Positions 54,391 through 63,818 of a DNA stretch of 64,000 nucleotides are shown here, one piece after another. Under the pieces are notes generated by a model. That model ran no database searches and was not told the DNA's origin. It worked only from the letters and a program-made list of their open reading frames with translations. The position numbers were made by a program, and so were the translations under genes. Source of the stretch: Faucicola sp041855445. Its GTDB lineage: Bacteria; Pseudomonadota; Gammaproteobacteria; Pseudomonadales; Moraxellaceae. The stretch lies in the NCBI GenBank assembly GCA_041855445.1, contig JBHAEG010000039.1, forward strand, positions 1 to 64,000, in the 5' to 3' direction. The first letter of the stretch is position 1. Every line of letters starts with the position of its first letter.

Positions 54391-56364
54391 TTATACCACA
54401 GAGGTACTATTTATTTGTTGAGCTTTTTCAACTTTACGATAGCGTCTATCTAACATGCTAATACAGCCACCCAATACCATCACAAATGACCCCCACCATA
54501 CCCAACGCACTGCAGGTTTGACATAAATACGCACTGCCCACTGATGAGCTTTTTCGTCAATCGGTTCACCCAGTGCAACGTAAATATCTCTAAATGGGTT
54601 ATAGTGAATAGAAGCCTCTGTCATTGGCATTTGGCTAACGACATAATGACGTTTTTCAGGGTATAACGTTACAACAGATTGTCCATTTTGCAAAACTTTG
54701 ACAATCGCCTGTGTAGCGTCATAATTAGAGCCTTTGACCGTTTGAAAATCAGTTAAATGAAAATCATAACCTTGAACATGGACTGTTTGTCCTTTTGCCA
54801 TAGCGACATCTTTTTCAATACTCATTGAGGTAGTTAAGCCAACGCCAATCACCATCAAAACAATGCCTAAATGGGCAATTTGCATTCCCCAAAAACTTGC
54901 CGTTAAACGTTTTAATCCTGTGATAAGATTAGGGGCATTACGGGTTTTATCTTTAATATCAATTAATAACCAAACAACAACCCATAAACTCACCGCTATT
55001 GACATGATAATGTTTAATATTGGTTGCTTGGTTAAAACATAACTAATCACGCCAGCCAGCACAAAACAACTGGCTAAAATGGCAAGACTGATGCCTAAAA
55101 ATGGGCGGGTATCTTTTTTCCAACGACTGACTGGTCCCAATCCTAAAAACAACATTAATAACCATGTCAAAGGTACAAATAACGCATTAAAATATGGCGT
55201 ACCAACTGATACTTGCCCCAATTTAAACGCATCGGCAATCATTGGATATAATGTACCAATAATCACAACAATACTTGCCACCAATAAAATGACATTATTC
55301 ACCACTAATAATGTTTCACGAGATTTTAACTGATAATGACTTTCAACAGTAAGTCGCCAGCCACGCCATGCAAACATCGCTAAACCACCACCAATGGCAA
55401 TTCCTAAAATTAGCAAAATAAACAAACCACGAGTTGGGTCTGCGGCAAACGAATGTACAGAAGTAATCACCCCTGAACGCACTAAAAACGTACCTAACAA
55501 ACTTAACGCAAAGGTAAAAATCGCCAGCATAATGGTCCATGCTTTAAACACGCCACGTTTTTCCGTCACTGCTAACGAATGTAACAACGCAGCCCCACCT
55601 AGCCAAGGCATCAATGACGCATTTTCTACAGGGTCCCAAAACCACCAGCCCCCCCAACCTAATTCATTATACGCCCACAATGAACCAAGCGAAATTCCCA
55701 AAGTCAAAAAGCACCAAGCAGCCAGCGTCCAAGGACGAGACCAACGTGTCCAAACTGCATCAAGTCGCCCTGCCCATAACGCCGCCATCGCAAATGCAAA
55801 TGGCACAACCGTTCCCACATACCCCATATACAATAATGGTGGATGAAAAATCAAACCAGGGTCTTGTAATAAAGGATTTAAATCAGCCCCATCAACAGGC
55901 AAATTCGGCAATGTTCGAGTAAATGGCGATGATGAAAAGATTAACATGACCAACATCATTAACTGCACCATCGCAATCACGACTAGTACTCTAGCACGCA
56001 TAGCCAACGGCAAACTGCGACTAAATACCGCAACCAACATCGCCCAAGTTGCCAAAATCAACACCCAAAGCAACAGCGACCCTTCATGACCGCCCCATGT
56101 CGCCGAAATTCGATAATACCAAGGTAACAAAGAATTTGAATGATTAGTCACATAAACCAAACTAAAATCATTCGCATAAAATCCATACATCAAACATAAA
56201 AACGACACACCCATTGCCAAAAACTGAGCAACCGCAAAACTACTTGCCAGCCGTTGCCAAGAAGGCTGTTGATTGACTACCCCAATTGTTGGGAAAATAA
56301 CTTGTAATATCGCAATCACCAAGCCTGCCACTAAGGCAAAATAGCCCAATTCTGTGATTAACAT
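54391..56364 (-). CDS. ccmF: Cytochrome c heme lyase subunit CcmF
   Basis: 657 residues, about 15 membrane segments. The heme-handling WWD domain is WGGWWFWDPVENASLMPWL, with TWGGHEGSLLLW upstream. With CcmH and CcmI it forms the heme lyase that attaches heme to c-type cytochromes. First gene of the local ccmFGHI unit; ccmABCDE are not upstream of it here. Confidence 0.96.
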   Translation of the reverse strand: MLITELGYFALVAGLVIAILQVIFPTIGVVNQQPSWQRLASSFAVAQFLAMGVSFLCLMYGFYANDFSLVYVTNHSNSLLPWYYRISATWGGHEGSLLLWVLILATWAMLVAVFSRSLPLAMRARVLVVIAMVQLMMLVMLIFSSSPFTRTLPNLPVDGADLNPLLQDPGLIFHPPLLYMGYVGTVVPFAFAMAALWAGRLDAVWTRWSRPWTLAAWCFLTLGISLGSLWAYNELGWGGWWFWDPVENASLMPWLGGAALLHSLAVTEKRGVFKAWTIMLAIFTFALSLLGTFLVRSGVITSVHSFAADPTRGLFILLILGIAIGGGLAMFAWRGWRLTVESHYQLKSRETLLVVNNVILLVASIVVIIGTLYPMIADAFKLGQVSVGTPYFNALFVPLTWLLMLFLGLGPVSRWKKDTRPFLGISLAILASCFVLAGVISYVLTKQPILNIIMSIAVSLWVVVWLLIDIKDKTRNAPNLITGLKRLTASFWGMQIAHLGIVLMVIGVGLTTSMSIEKDVAMAKGQTVHVQGYDFHLTDFQTVKGSNYDATQAIVKVLQNGQSVVTLYPEKRHYVVSQMPMTEASIHYNPFRDIYVALGEPIDEKAHQWAVRIYVKPAVRWVWWGSFVMVLGGCISMLDRRYRKVEKAQQINSTSVV

Positions 56365-56405
56365 GCGATTTGCTCCTTTTGATTTATCACGTTAAAACGC
56401 CAACC

Positions 56406-57719
56406 TTAAAAAACAGCCATTAAATGTAACCAGCCAGCCAAAAACCCTGTTGCTCCACCTAAAATAATCAATGTCAATTCATCTTCACGAAAAGCAGGAC
56501 GCAATAAATTTTGAAACTCTTTGGGAGATAACGCCCGAATACGTTCACAAAATAGCCCAAAAATCTTATCGGCACGACTTTGATTTAATTCAGGATTACT
56601 GATAGGTATCATGGTTGCGGCGATAGACTTATCAATAATTGTCTGTTTTAATTGCCCAAACTCTTTTCGCCCAAGCCCAACTTTTAGCGTTGTTGTGACG
56701 ACCTGTGAATCTAAAATATGATAAATATGCCCTTTGATTAATTCTCGAGTGCGGTTAGCTCGGCTACCATACATCATTTCTTGCATGATATTTTTTAGCG
56801 TTACCAAATCTTTTACCACGATTTCGGCAAATACTTCGGATACTTCATCTTGCCGTTTCATAAAACCACCTTGCCAATTATATTGCCCCAAGTGTGGTTT
56901 TTCCAAACGTATAAATGGAAACTTTTCAGTTTTACTAAAAAATTTTGGCATGCGAAAATAGTGCGGTTCAACTGGATTAAACACCATCCAAATGGCAATC
57001 CAATTTGTCAAAAATCCCCAAATACCCGCAAAAAATGGCACCGTCCAATGCTGTGGCACAAACCAAAATAACACCATTTGTACAATGCCAAACATAAACC
57101 CAATTAACGCACTGATATGCCAAATAAAATTAATTTCTTTTTGCCCAACTTTCAAAAACATTCGCACCATCAACGCACGGTCGTTTTCCATTTTATGAAC
57201 AATCATTTCCCGCATATCGACTAAATCTTCGACTTGATAGGTCAAATCCATTACCAAATTTTTCATAATATCGGGCAACTGTTCATGACCATACTGGTAA
57301 ATCCGCCGTTTTACTGCATAAGGCAAACTTGCCCATAAGGTCGCAGAACGTTCATTCATAATTTCATCAATCAGATTTTCTAGATTTTCATTAATATTAT
57401 GACTGATATATTCTGCCATTTCTTCAGGGTTCATCGCCTGAAAAAATTCTTCAAGTGAGCCTAGTTTTGACAACGTCTGGTCTACAATAACCCCAGAAAT
57501 TTTGCCAGCTTTTCGTGGTACAATACCTTGCCAGCCAATGCCTTGTATCTGATAAGGTAATCCATGAATGGGAATGCCCCAGAATTTAATTGGATAAAAC
57601 AACATCTTCAGTGCCATCCATACATGAGCCCAAGTCACGACTGCCGTTACAAAAGGAATGGTTAGCATGGCAAAAAATTGCGGGTGATGCACCAACTGAT
57701 GCCAAAATTCTGCAAACAT
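56406..57719 (-). CDS. DUF445 family membrane protein
   Basis: 437 residues. Membrane segments at the N-terminus (about 15-45), in the middle (about 200-250), and at the very end (LTLIILGGATGFLAGWLHLM). The cytosolic part is helical and charged, with NINENLENLIDEIM and MREMIVHKMENDRALM. Matches the DUF445 layout; function unknown. Ends 41 bases before ccmF starts on the same strand, so it could share that transcript. Confidence 0.8.
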   Translation of the reverse strand: MFAEFWHQLVHHPQFFAMLTIPFVTAVVTWAHVWMALKMLFYPIKFWGIPIHGLPYQIQGIGWQGIVPRKAGKISGVIVDQTLSKLGSLEEFFQAMNPEEMAEYISHNINENLENLIDEIMNERSATLWASLPYAVKRRIYQYGHEQLPDIMKNLVMDLTYQVEDLVDMREMIVHKMENDRALMVRMFLKVGQKEINFIWHISALIGFMFGIVQMVLFWFVPQHWTVPFFAGIWGFLTNWIAIWMVFNPVEPHYFRMPKFFSKTEKFPFIRLEKPHLGQYNWQGGFMKRQDEVSEVFAEIVVKDLVTLKNIMQEMMYGSRANRTRELIKGHIYHILDSQVVTTTLKVGLGRKEFGQLKQTIIDKSIAATMIPISNPELNQSRADKIFGLFCERIRALSPKEFQNLLRPAFREDELTLIILGGATGFLAGWLHLMAVF

Positions 57720-57954
57720 ATCAGTTTAGGTTTCCAAAATTAACCAGAAGAAAATTTGAATTGCCGTTGAACGCCTGATTTTATCATAACGTAAATATTT
57801 ATGCCTTAACTTTCACAAACGTTGTTTATTTAATTGCTTAAAATTAAAATTTGTATGAATTGATAAAAACAGATAAATTTTTACTTAACATCAATCATAA
57901 GTGGAGCGGATAGAATTCAGACAAGAAAAACAAGAAAAATAAAAAGAAAGATAT

Positions 57955-57990
57955 AGCAATATTTTTCAAGATAACTTAAAAAATATTGCT
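57955..57990 (-). terminator. Terminator of the ribF-ileS-lspA unit
   Basis: AGCAATATTTTT (57955-57966) and AAAAATATTGCT (57979-57990) form a perfect 12-bp stem. On the minus strand it is followed by a pyrimidine-rich stretch with several T-runs (57920-57954). It starts 10 bases past the lspA stop. Confidence 0.6.
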
Positions 57991-57999
57991 AAAGTAGAA

Positions 58000-58518
58000 T
58001 TATTGACTGATACGCTTTTTCTCCAAAAAAAACGCATCAATTAAAATAAACGCCACACCAACGCAAATTGCACTATCGGCAATATTAAACGCTGGATAAT
58101 GCCAGACATTTTGATAATGAACATGAATAAAATCAACCACATAACCAAGGCGTACACGGTCAATTAAATTACCAATCGCCCCACTAAGTACCAGTGCTAG
58201 CCCAGCTGATAACAACCGAGCCACCCGAGGAGCTTTATAAATATACACTATCAAACCCACCGACACAAAAAATGCCAGCCCTGAAAAAAACCACTTTTGC
58301 CACCCACTTTGGTCAGCTAAAAAACTAAATGCCGCTCCATAATTATACAATAATGTCCAGTTTAACATTGGTAATACAGGCACAGGCTCACCAAAGGTCA
58401 AAACTGTGTTGGCAATGTGTTTTGTCCATTGGTCAATAATTAACAAGACCACTGCCAACGCATACCAAATCATCGCCGAACTGCCATTTGCCGTAAGTTT
58501 GGAGGAGTGATTAGGCAT
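58000..58518 (-). CDS. lspA: Lipoprotein signal peptidase
   Basis: 172 residues, four membrane segments. Cleaves signal peptides of prolipoproteins, including the several lipoproteins in this window. The catalytic aspartates are D120 in GAIGNLIDRVR and D148 in FNIADSAICVG. Its start lies inside the ileS end (8-base overlap). Confidence 0.95.
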   Translation of the reverse strand: MPNHSSKLTANGSSAMIWYALAVVLLIIDQWTKHIANTVLTFGEPVPVLPMLNWTLLYNYGAAFSFLADQSGWQKWFFSGLAFFVSVGLIVYIYKAPRVARLLSAGLALVLSGAIGNLIDRVRLGYVVDFIHVHYQNVWHYPAFNIADSAICVGVAFILIDAFFLEKKRISQ

Positions 58519-61339
58519 AGTGACGTTCCTCGCCCGCCCCTGTTACATTGCTAACACAACGCTGGCAAATGTGAGGGTGGTCAGGATTGACCCCGATGTC
58601 ATCTCGAATATGCCAACAACGCACACACTTTTCACCTGAGGCAGGCACGACTTGCACCGCTAAATTTTCAATCTCTGATGTAGCAATATTGCTTGGCTTA
58701 TCTGCAAAAGCTTGTAACGTTGCACCACTAGTAATGAATACAAAACGCAACTCATCTTGTAGTTTTGCTAAAGACTGATAGATTTTGCCATCTGCATAAA
58801 TGGTCACATCTGCTGATAAGTTTGCATTAATCAGTTTTTGCTCACGGGCGGTTTCAATTGCCTTATTGACCACATCTTTGGCTTGTAAAATCAATTGCCA
58901 ATCTTCAATTTGTATATCTAATAGTGTAAGATTTGGGAATTGATACCATTCTTGGGTAAAAATATAACCTTCAGTACCTTTTAATACTTGCCAAGCTTCC
59001 TGAGCGGTGAATGATAAAATTGGAGCAATCCAACGTAACAACGCATGGGTAATATGATAAATTGCAGTCTGAGCAGAACGGCGAGGGTGTGCTGACGCTT
59101 GAGTCGTATATTGACGGTCTTTAATAATATCTAAATAAAAACCACCTAAATCCTGAGAGCAAAAGCTAACGACTGCCTGACACACTTGATGAAAGTCCAT
59201 ATTTGTATATGCTTGGCGAATTTCATCTTGTACTTGTTTGGCTCGTACTAAAATGTATTTATCAAGACTAATTAAATTATCCGTAGCAACCATATCCGTT
59301 GCAGGATTAAAATCATCAGTGTTTGCTAATAAAAAGCGGATTGTATTACGAATACGCCGATACATATCCGTTGTACGAGCAAATACATCTTTGGACACCG
59401 TCATTTCATAACGGTAATCACTTGAACCTACCCATAATCGCAAAATATCCACGCCCATTTTATTAGCAATATCTTGCGGTTCAAAGCCTTTGGTATTACC
59501 TTTAGATTTGGATAATTTATAGCCTTTGGCATCAACCGTAAATCCATGTGTTAAAACTTGTTTATACGGCGGACGACCATAGATACTTTCAGATACTAAC
59601 AATGATGACTGAAACCAGCCACGATGTTGGTCAGACCCTTCTAAATACAAATCCGCAGGATAACAAAGTTCATCACTTTCATTGAGTACAGCAAAATTCG
59701 TTGCCCCTGAGTCAAACCACACATCTAGTGTATCCGTTGATTTTTGATAAACTTCTGCATCTGCACCAATAAACGCTTCAGCAGGTGTATCAAACCATGC
59801 TTCAACGCCCCCTTGCTCGATTTTTTTAGCAACTTGTTCCATTAGCTCAATCGTATTTGGGTGTAATTCGCCTGTATCTTTATGAATAAAAAAGGCAATT
59901 GGTACACCCCATGTCCGTTGCCGAGAAATACACCAATCAGGGCGACCATTCATCATCGCTTCAATACGATTTTGTCCCCAAGCAGGTGTCCAAATCACCT
60001 CTGGAATATCTTTTAATGCTTGTTCACGCAAGCCTTGACATTCCATATTAATAAACCATTGTGGTGTAGAACGGAAAATAATTGGAGTTTTATGTCGCCA
60101 ACAGTGTGGATAGCTATGTTTAATAACTTTATGGCTTAATAAATGCCCAGAATTTTTTAATTGCTCAATAATTTTTGGTTGAGCTTTATAAATATGTTCA
60201 CCAATAAATACTCGTGCCTCATCGAGATAAACACCATTACCAGAGACAGGATTGTCAGTAGGTAGGCTATATTTTAAACCAACAATATAGTCATCAACCC
60301 CGTGAGCTGGTGCGGTATGTACTAAGCCTGTACCACTATCAGCGGTGACGTGTTCCCCGATAATAATCGGCACTTGTCTATCATTGATTAGTGGGTGTTG
60401 GGCTTTTAACACTGTTAATTCATGACCTTTAACACTGGTAACAGGCACATAACTTACTAAACCAAATGCTTCAATAACGCTATCTACCAAATCTTTTGCA
60501 ACAATAAACGCCCCTTTTTCTGTGTTAATCACAGCATATTCTAGTTCAGCATGGGCAGTAATCGCTTGATTGGCTGGCAATGTCCAAGGCGTTGTTGTCC
60601 AAATCACCGCTTGTAAATTATCTTTAACGTTAGCAATGGCTGGTAGAGCTTCACGATTGACAATATCAAAACCAACATAAATCGCATCAGATTGTTTATC
60701 TTCATATTCTACCTCAGCTTCTGCAAGGGCAGAACCACAATCTAAACACCAATTAACAGGCTTCATGCCACGAGTAATATGCCCATTCGCATAAATTTTT
60801 GCCAACGCTCGTACTGTATCAGCTTCTTGTTTAAAATTCATCGTTAAATAAGGATTATCCCAATCCCCAATCACGCCTAAACGTTTAAAATCCGCCATTT
60901 GTAAGGCAACTTGGCTTTTTGCATAATCACGACACAATCCACGAAATTCTGTCGCAGTGACTTTTTGTCCGACTTTATCAACTTGACTTTCAACTTTTTG
61001 TTCAATTGGTAAACCATGACAATCCCAACCAGGCACATAAGGTGCATCATAACCATCAAGGGTTTTATACTTGACAATCATATCTTTTAACACTTTATTC
61101 ACAACGTGTCCTAGATGAATTTGACCATTAGCATACGGAGGGCCATCATGTAAAATATATTTTTCACGTCCTGCTCGAGCATGGCGAATTTGTTGATATA
61201 AATTATCTTTTTCCCATTGTTCAAGCCACATCGGCTCACGTTTAGCAAGGTCGCCACGCATAGGAAACGCCGTATCTGCAAGATTTAATGTATCTTTGTA
61301 GTCAATCACATTATCAGTCATTACCGTATCTACCATCAT
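58511..61339 (-). CDS. ileS: Isoleucyl-tRNA synthetase
   Basis: 942 residues. Class I signatures: HLGH in PPYANGQIHLGHVVNK, and KLSKS in GYKLSKSKGN. The CP1 editing domain contains WTTTPWTLPANQAI and GTGLVHTAPAHG. The C-terminal zinc finger has CVRC and CQRC. Start may be 61339, 61336 or 61321 (MTDNVIDYKDTLNL); the last gives the usual N-terminus, but none has a strong ribosome-binding site. Lies between ribF (6 bases) and lspA (overlap) in one operon. Confidence 0.96.
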   Translation of the reverse strand: MMVDTVMTDNVIDYKDTLNLADTAFPMRGDLAKREPMWLEQWEKDNLYQQIRHARAGREKYILHDGPPYANGQIHLGHVVNKVLKDMIVKYKTLDGYDAPYVPGWDCHGLPIEQKVESQVDKVGQKVTATEFRGLCRDYAKSQVALQMADFKRLGVIGDWDNPYLTMNFKQEADTVRALAKIYANGHITRGMKPVNWCLDCGSALAEAEVEYEDKQSDAIYVGFDIVNREALPAIANVKDNLQAVIWTTTPWTLPANQAITAHAELEYAVINTEKGAFIVAKDLVDSVIEAFGLVSYVPVTSVKGHELTVLKAQHPLINDRQVPIIIGEHVTADSGTGLVHTAPAHGVDDYIVGLKYSLPTDNPVSGNGVYLDEARVFIGEHIYKAQPKIIEQLKNSGHLLSHKVIKHSYPHCWRHKTPIIFRSTPQWFINMECQGLREQALKDIPEVIWTPAWGQNRIEAMMNGRPDWCISRQRTWGVPIAFFIHKDTGELHPNTIELMEQVAKKIEQGGVEAWFDTPAEAFIGADAEVYQKSTDTLDVWFDSGATNFAVLNESDELCYPADLYLEGSDQHRGWFQSSLLVSESIYGRPPYKQVLTHGFTVDAKGYKLSKSKGNTKGFEPQDIANKMGVDILRLWVGSSDYRYEMTVSKDVFARTTDMYRRIRNTIRFLLANTDDFNPATDMVATDNLISLDKYILVRAKQVQDEIRQAYTNMDFHQVCQAVVSFCSQDLGGFYLDIIKDRQYTTQASAHPRRSAQTAIYHITHALLRWIAPILSFTAQEAWQVLKGTEGYIFTQEWYQFPNLTLLDIQIEDWQLILQAKDVVNKAIETAREQKLINANLSADVTIYADGKIYQSLAKLQDELRFVFITSGATLQAFADKPSNIATSEIENLAVQVVPASGEKCVRCWHIRDDIGVNPDHPHICQRCVSNVTGAGEERHYA

Positions 61340-61345
61340 TAAAAA

Positions 61346-62335
61346 TTAGTTAATATAAGTTGTTCGCCAATCTAATAAATCAATCACATCTTGATTAATT
61401 GCACGTTTTAGTTCTGCTAAACTATGATATTGGCGTTCACCATGTAAAAAATGCAAAAATGTCACGCATAAGGTTTTATTGTATAAATCACCTGAAAATT
61501 CTGGAAAAAACACTTCCAGTCGCCAATCGTGTGGTTTATCAACTGAAGGACGAATACCAATATTTGCCGTACCAAACAAACTGCCTTGTTGAAGTCCTGA
61601 TAATCCTGTTCGTCCATTTTCTGCAAGTAAGGCTAAATCACTACCATCTGTTGCCACCACTTCCACGGCAAACACCCCATGTAACGCAGGTTTTAACCGA
61701 TTTAAGGCAATATTCGCTGTTGGAAAATCCAATGTTCGTCCAATTTTATCACCATGAATAACCTTGCCCGTTATGGCATAATCTCGACCTAACAACTGTT
61801 TTGCTGTTACTAAATCACCATTTAATAAACATTGCCGAACTCGTGTCGAGCTAATACGTTGTTGATGGTGACAATCTAGCATGGTTTCAAGACTAGTCAC
61901 AGGGATACCAAATGCCCGTAAAAACTCACTATCACCTAGACGGTCATGCCCAAACCGAAAATCATCACCCAATACTAATTGTTGAACATTTAAATTTATC
62001 AACATTTTAGCAAAATCGCTGGCGGATAGATTACGAAAATCATCATCAAAATTTGCCACAATCACAAAATCAATACCACAATGTTGTAAAATCGCCAACT
62101 TTTCCTCAAGATTAGTTAAACGAGGTGGGGCGGTATCTGGATTAAAAAACTCTCGAGGTTGTGGCTCAAATATCATGACACCACTGGCTAACGCTTTTTG
62201 CTTAGAAATATTTATTAATAAGTTTAGCATCGATTGATGAGCAAGATGAATGCCATCAAAGTTGCCAATGGTTAAGACAGACGAGGACAAGGGTCGCAAA
62301 TCTGTCATCAAACTTGCGAGCTGGTATATTTTCAT
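61346..62335 (-). CDS. ribF: Bifunctional riboflavin kinase / FAD synthetase
   Basis: 329 residues. The N-terminal nucleotidyltransferase half has LTIGNFDGIHLAHQ and LGDDFRFGHDRLG; the kinase half has GKVIHGDKIGRTLDFPTANI. Converts riboflavin to FMN and FAD. Begins the ribF-ileS-lspA operon. Confidence 0.95.
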   Translation of the reverse strand: MKIYQLASLMTDLRPLSSSVLTIGNFDGIHLAHQSMLNLLINISKQKALASGVMIFEPQPREFFNPDTAPPRLTNLEEKLAILQHCGIDFVIVANFDDDFRNLSASDFAKMLINLNVQQLVLGDDFRFGHDRLGDSEFLRAFGIPVTSLETMLDCHHQQRISSTRVRQCLLNGDLVTAKQLLGRDYAITGKVIHGDKIGRTLDFPTANIALNRLKPALHGVFAVEVVATDGSDLALLAENGRTGLSGLQQGSLFGTANIGIRPSVDKPHDWRLEVFFPEFSGDLYNKTLCVTFLHFLHGERQYHSLAELKRAINQDVIDLLDWRTTYIN

Positions 62336-62441
62336 GCTTTCATCTTTTGTTAATGCTGTAAAACGTCTTATTATAAAATAAAATAATTACCAATGCTTAT
62401 AAATTGGGTTAAAATCTTGGGAAAATTTTAGGATTTAGCAA

Positions 62442-62948
62442 ATGATAACGTATCAATTACGCGAAGCAACCATACAAGATTTGCAAGAAATCGTTGATAT
62501 TTATAATGAAAGTGTGATGACAAAACAAGCGACTGCCGATTTAACGCCTGTGAGTATTGAGCAACGGCAGGCATGGTTTTTTGCTCATGGATTAAAGAAA
62601 AATCGTCCATTATGGGTAGCGGTAAATTCAGAAAATCAAGTGATAGGCTGGGCAAGTTTAAGTAATTTATATGAACGTCCAGCCTATCATATCAGTAGCG
62701 AAATCAGCGTATATATTGCAAACCATGCCAAAGGTCAAGGCATTGGGCAAGCTTTAATACAACATTTGTTATCATTAGCTCCCAGCTGTGGCATTCAGCA
62801 GGTTGTCGCAAAGATTTTTGCTCACAATCAGCCAAGTTTAATCTTATTTACAAAGATGGGTTTTCAACAATGGGGCATGTTACCTAAAGTGTGTGATATG
62901 CAAACATTTATTGCTGATGTAATAATATTAGGAAAAACCATTACATAA
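62442..62948 (+). CDS. GNAT N-acetyltransferase (phosphinothricin acetyltransferase-like)
   Basis: 168 residues. LREATIQDLQEIVDIYNESV, then GWASLSNLYERPAYHISSEISVYI, and the acetyl-CoA loop GQGIGQALIQHLL match the Pat/Bar-type GNAT group (YncA/MddA-like), which acetylates methionine derivatives or phosphinothricin. Natural substrate unknown. Divergent from ribF. Confidence 0.8.
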   Translation: MITYQLREATIQDLQEIVDIYNESVMTKQATADLTPVSIEQRQAWFFAHGLKKNRPLWVAVNSENQVIGWASLSNLYERPAYHISSEISVYIANHAKGQGIGQALIQHLLSLAPSCGIQQVVAKIFAHNQPSLILFTKMGFQQWGMLPKVCDMQTFIADVIILGKTIT

Positions 62949-62967
62949 TTATACAAGGAAATTTAAC

Positions 62968-63795
62968 ATGTCATTACCTCCACCGCTTAACCCATATCAA
63001 TCATCTATTACTTATTTAACAAATGCTCAAAACTTATTATTTGAGCCAAGACGTTTACCAGCTAGTGCAGGTATTACATGGATTAGTGATGCGTGGTATA
63101 TTTTTAAGGGCAACCCTTGGCTATGGATAGGCATGTTTGTTGCTTATTTTTTGATAGCTATTGTATTTTCACTAATTCCTATTTTAAATCTACTAATAAA
63201 TTTTTTAGGAATATTTTCTACTGCTGGTGTAGCATATGTTGCTCATCGTCAATTACACAATCAATCAATTGAATTTTCTCAATTTTTTATTGGATTTAGA
63301 AAAAATACTGGGCAATTATTATTAATACTGATGTTGTGTATCATTGGTGTAGTTATTGCCTTTATACCTATATTTTTATATTTTAGTTGGAAAATGCTAG
63401 AGTTTATTGGTTGGGAAATACTTGGTTTATTCGTAAGAATACCAAATGTAGCATCTGCAGATTTCTTTTCGACAATCAATATCAGCACAGGATTAATAAT
63501 GTTAGTAGTCATGACATTATTTTTTATAATAACATTAATCATGGCAATTTGGTTCGCTCCAATATTGGTAATATTACACAATATGTTAGCATTTGATGCA
63601 ATGAAACTAAGTTTTATTGCCTGTTTAAATAATATTATAGCGTTCTTCGTTTATGGTGTGGGGATTATGCTACTAGGAGTCTTGGCAATATTACCATTAG
63701 GACTAGGTTTGTTTATATTATTTCCAATTTTATTTATTAGTTATTATACAGCTTACCGACTAATATTTACCCAGCAAAGTCTTTCTTTAAGCTAA
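62968..63795 (+). CDS. BPSS1780-like multi-pass membrane protein
   Basis: 275 residues. A short polar N-terminus contains RRLPASAGITWISDAWYIFKGNPWLWIGM, the signature of BPSS1780-type membrane proteins. About six membrane segments follow, with a terminal ISYYTAYRLIF typical of the glycerophosphoryl-diester-phosphodiesterase-like membrane domain. No function known. It follows the acetyltransferase by 19 bases. Confidence 0.7.
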   Translation: MSLPPPLNPYQSSITYLTNAQNLLFEPRRLPASAGITWISDAWYIFKGNPWLWIGMFVAYFLIAIVFSLIPILNLLINFLGIFSTAGVAYVAHRQLHNQSIEFSQFFIGFRKNTGQLLLILMLCIIGVVIAFIPIFLYFSWKMLEFIGWEILGLFVRIPNVASADFFSTINISTGLIMLVVMTLFFIITLIMAIWFAPILVILHNMLAFDAMKLSFIACLNNIIAFFVYGVGIMLLGVLAILPLGLGLFILFPILFISYYTAYRLIFTQQSLSLS

Positions 63796-63818
63796 ACGCA
63801 ATTAGTCGGTTTACTAGA

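Noticed and set aside
57920..57954. Purine-rich AAGAAAAA-type repeat near lspA as a repeat array
   Set aside because: Irregular units; better explained as the pyrimidine tail of the minus-strand terminator.
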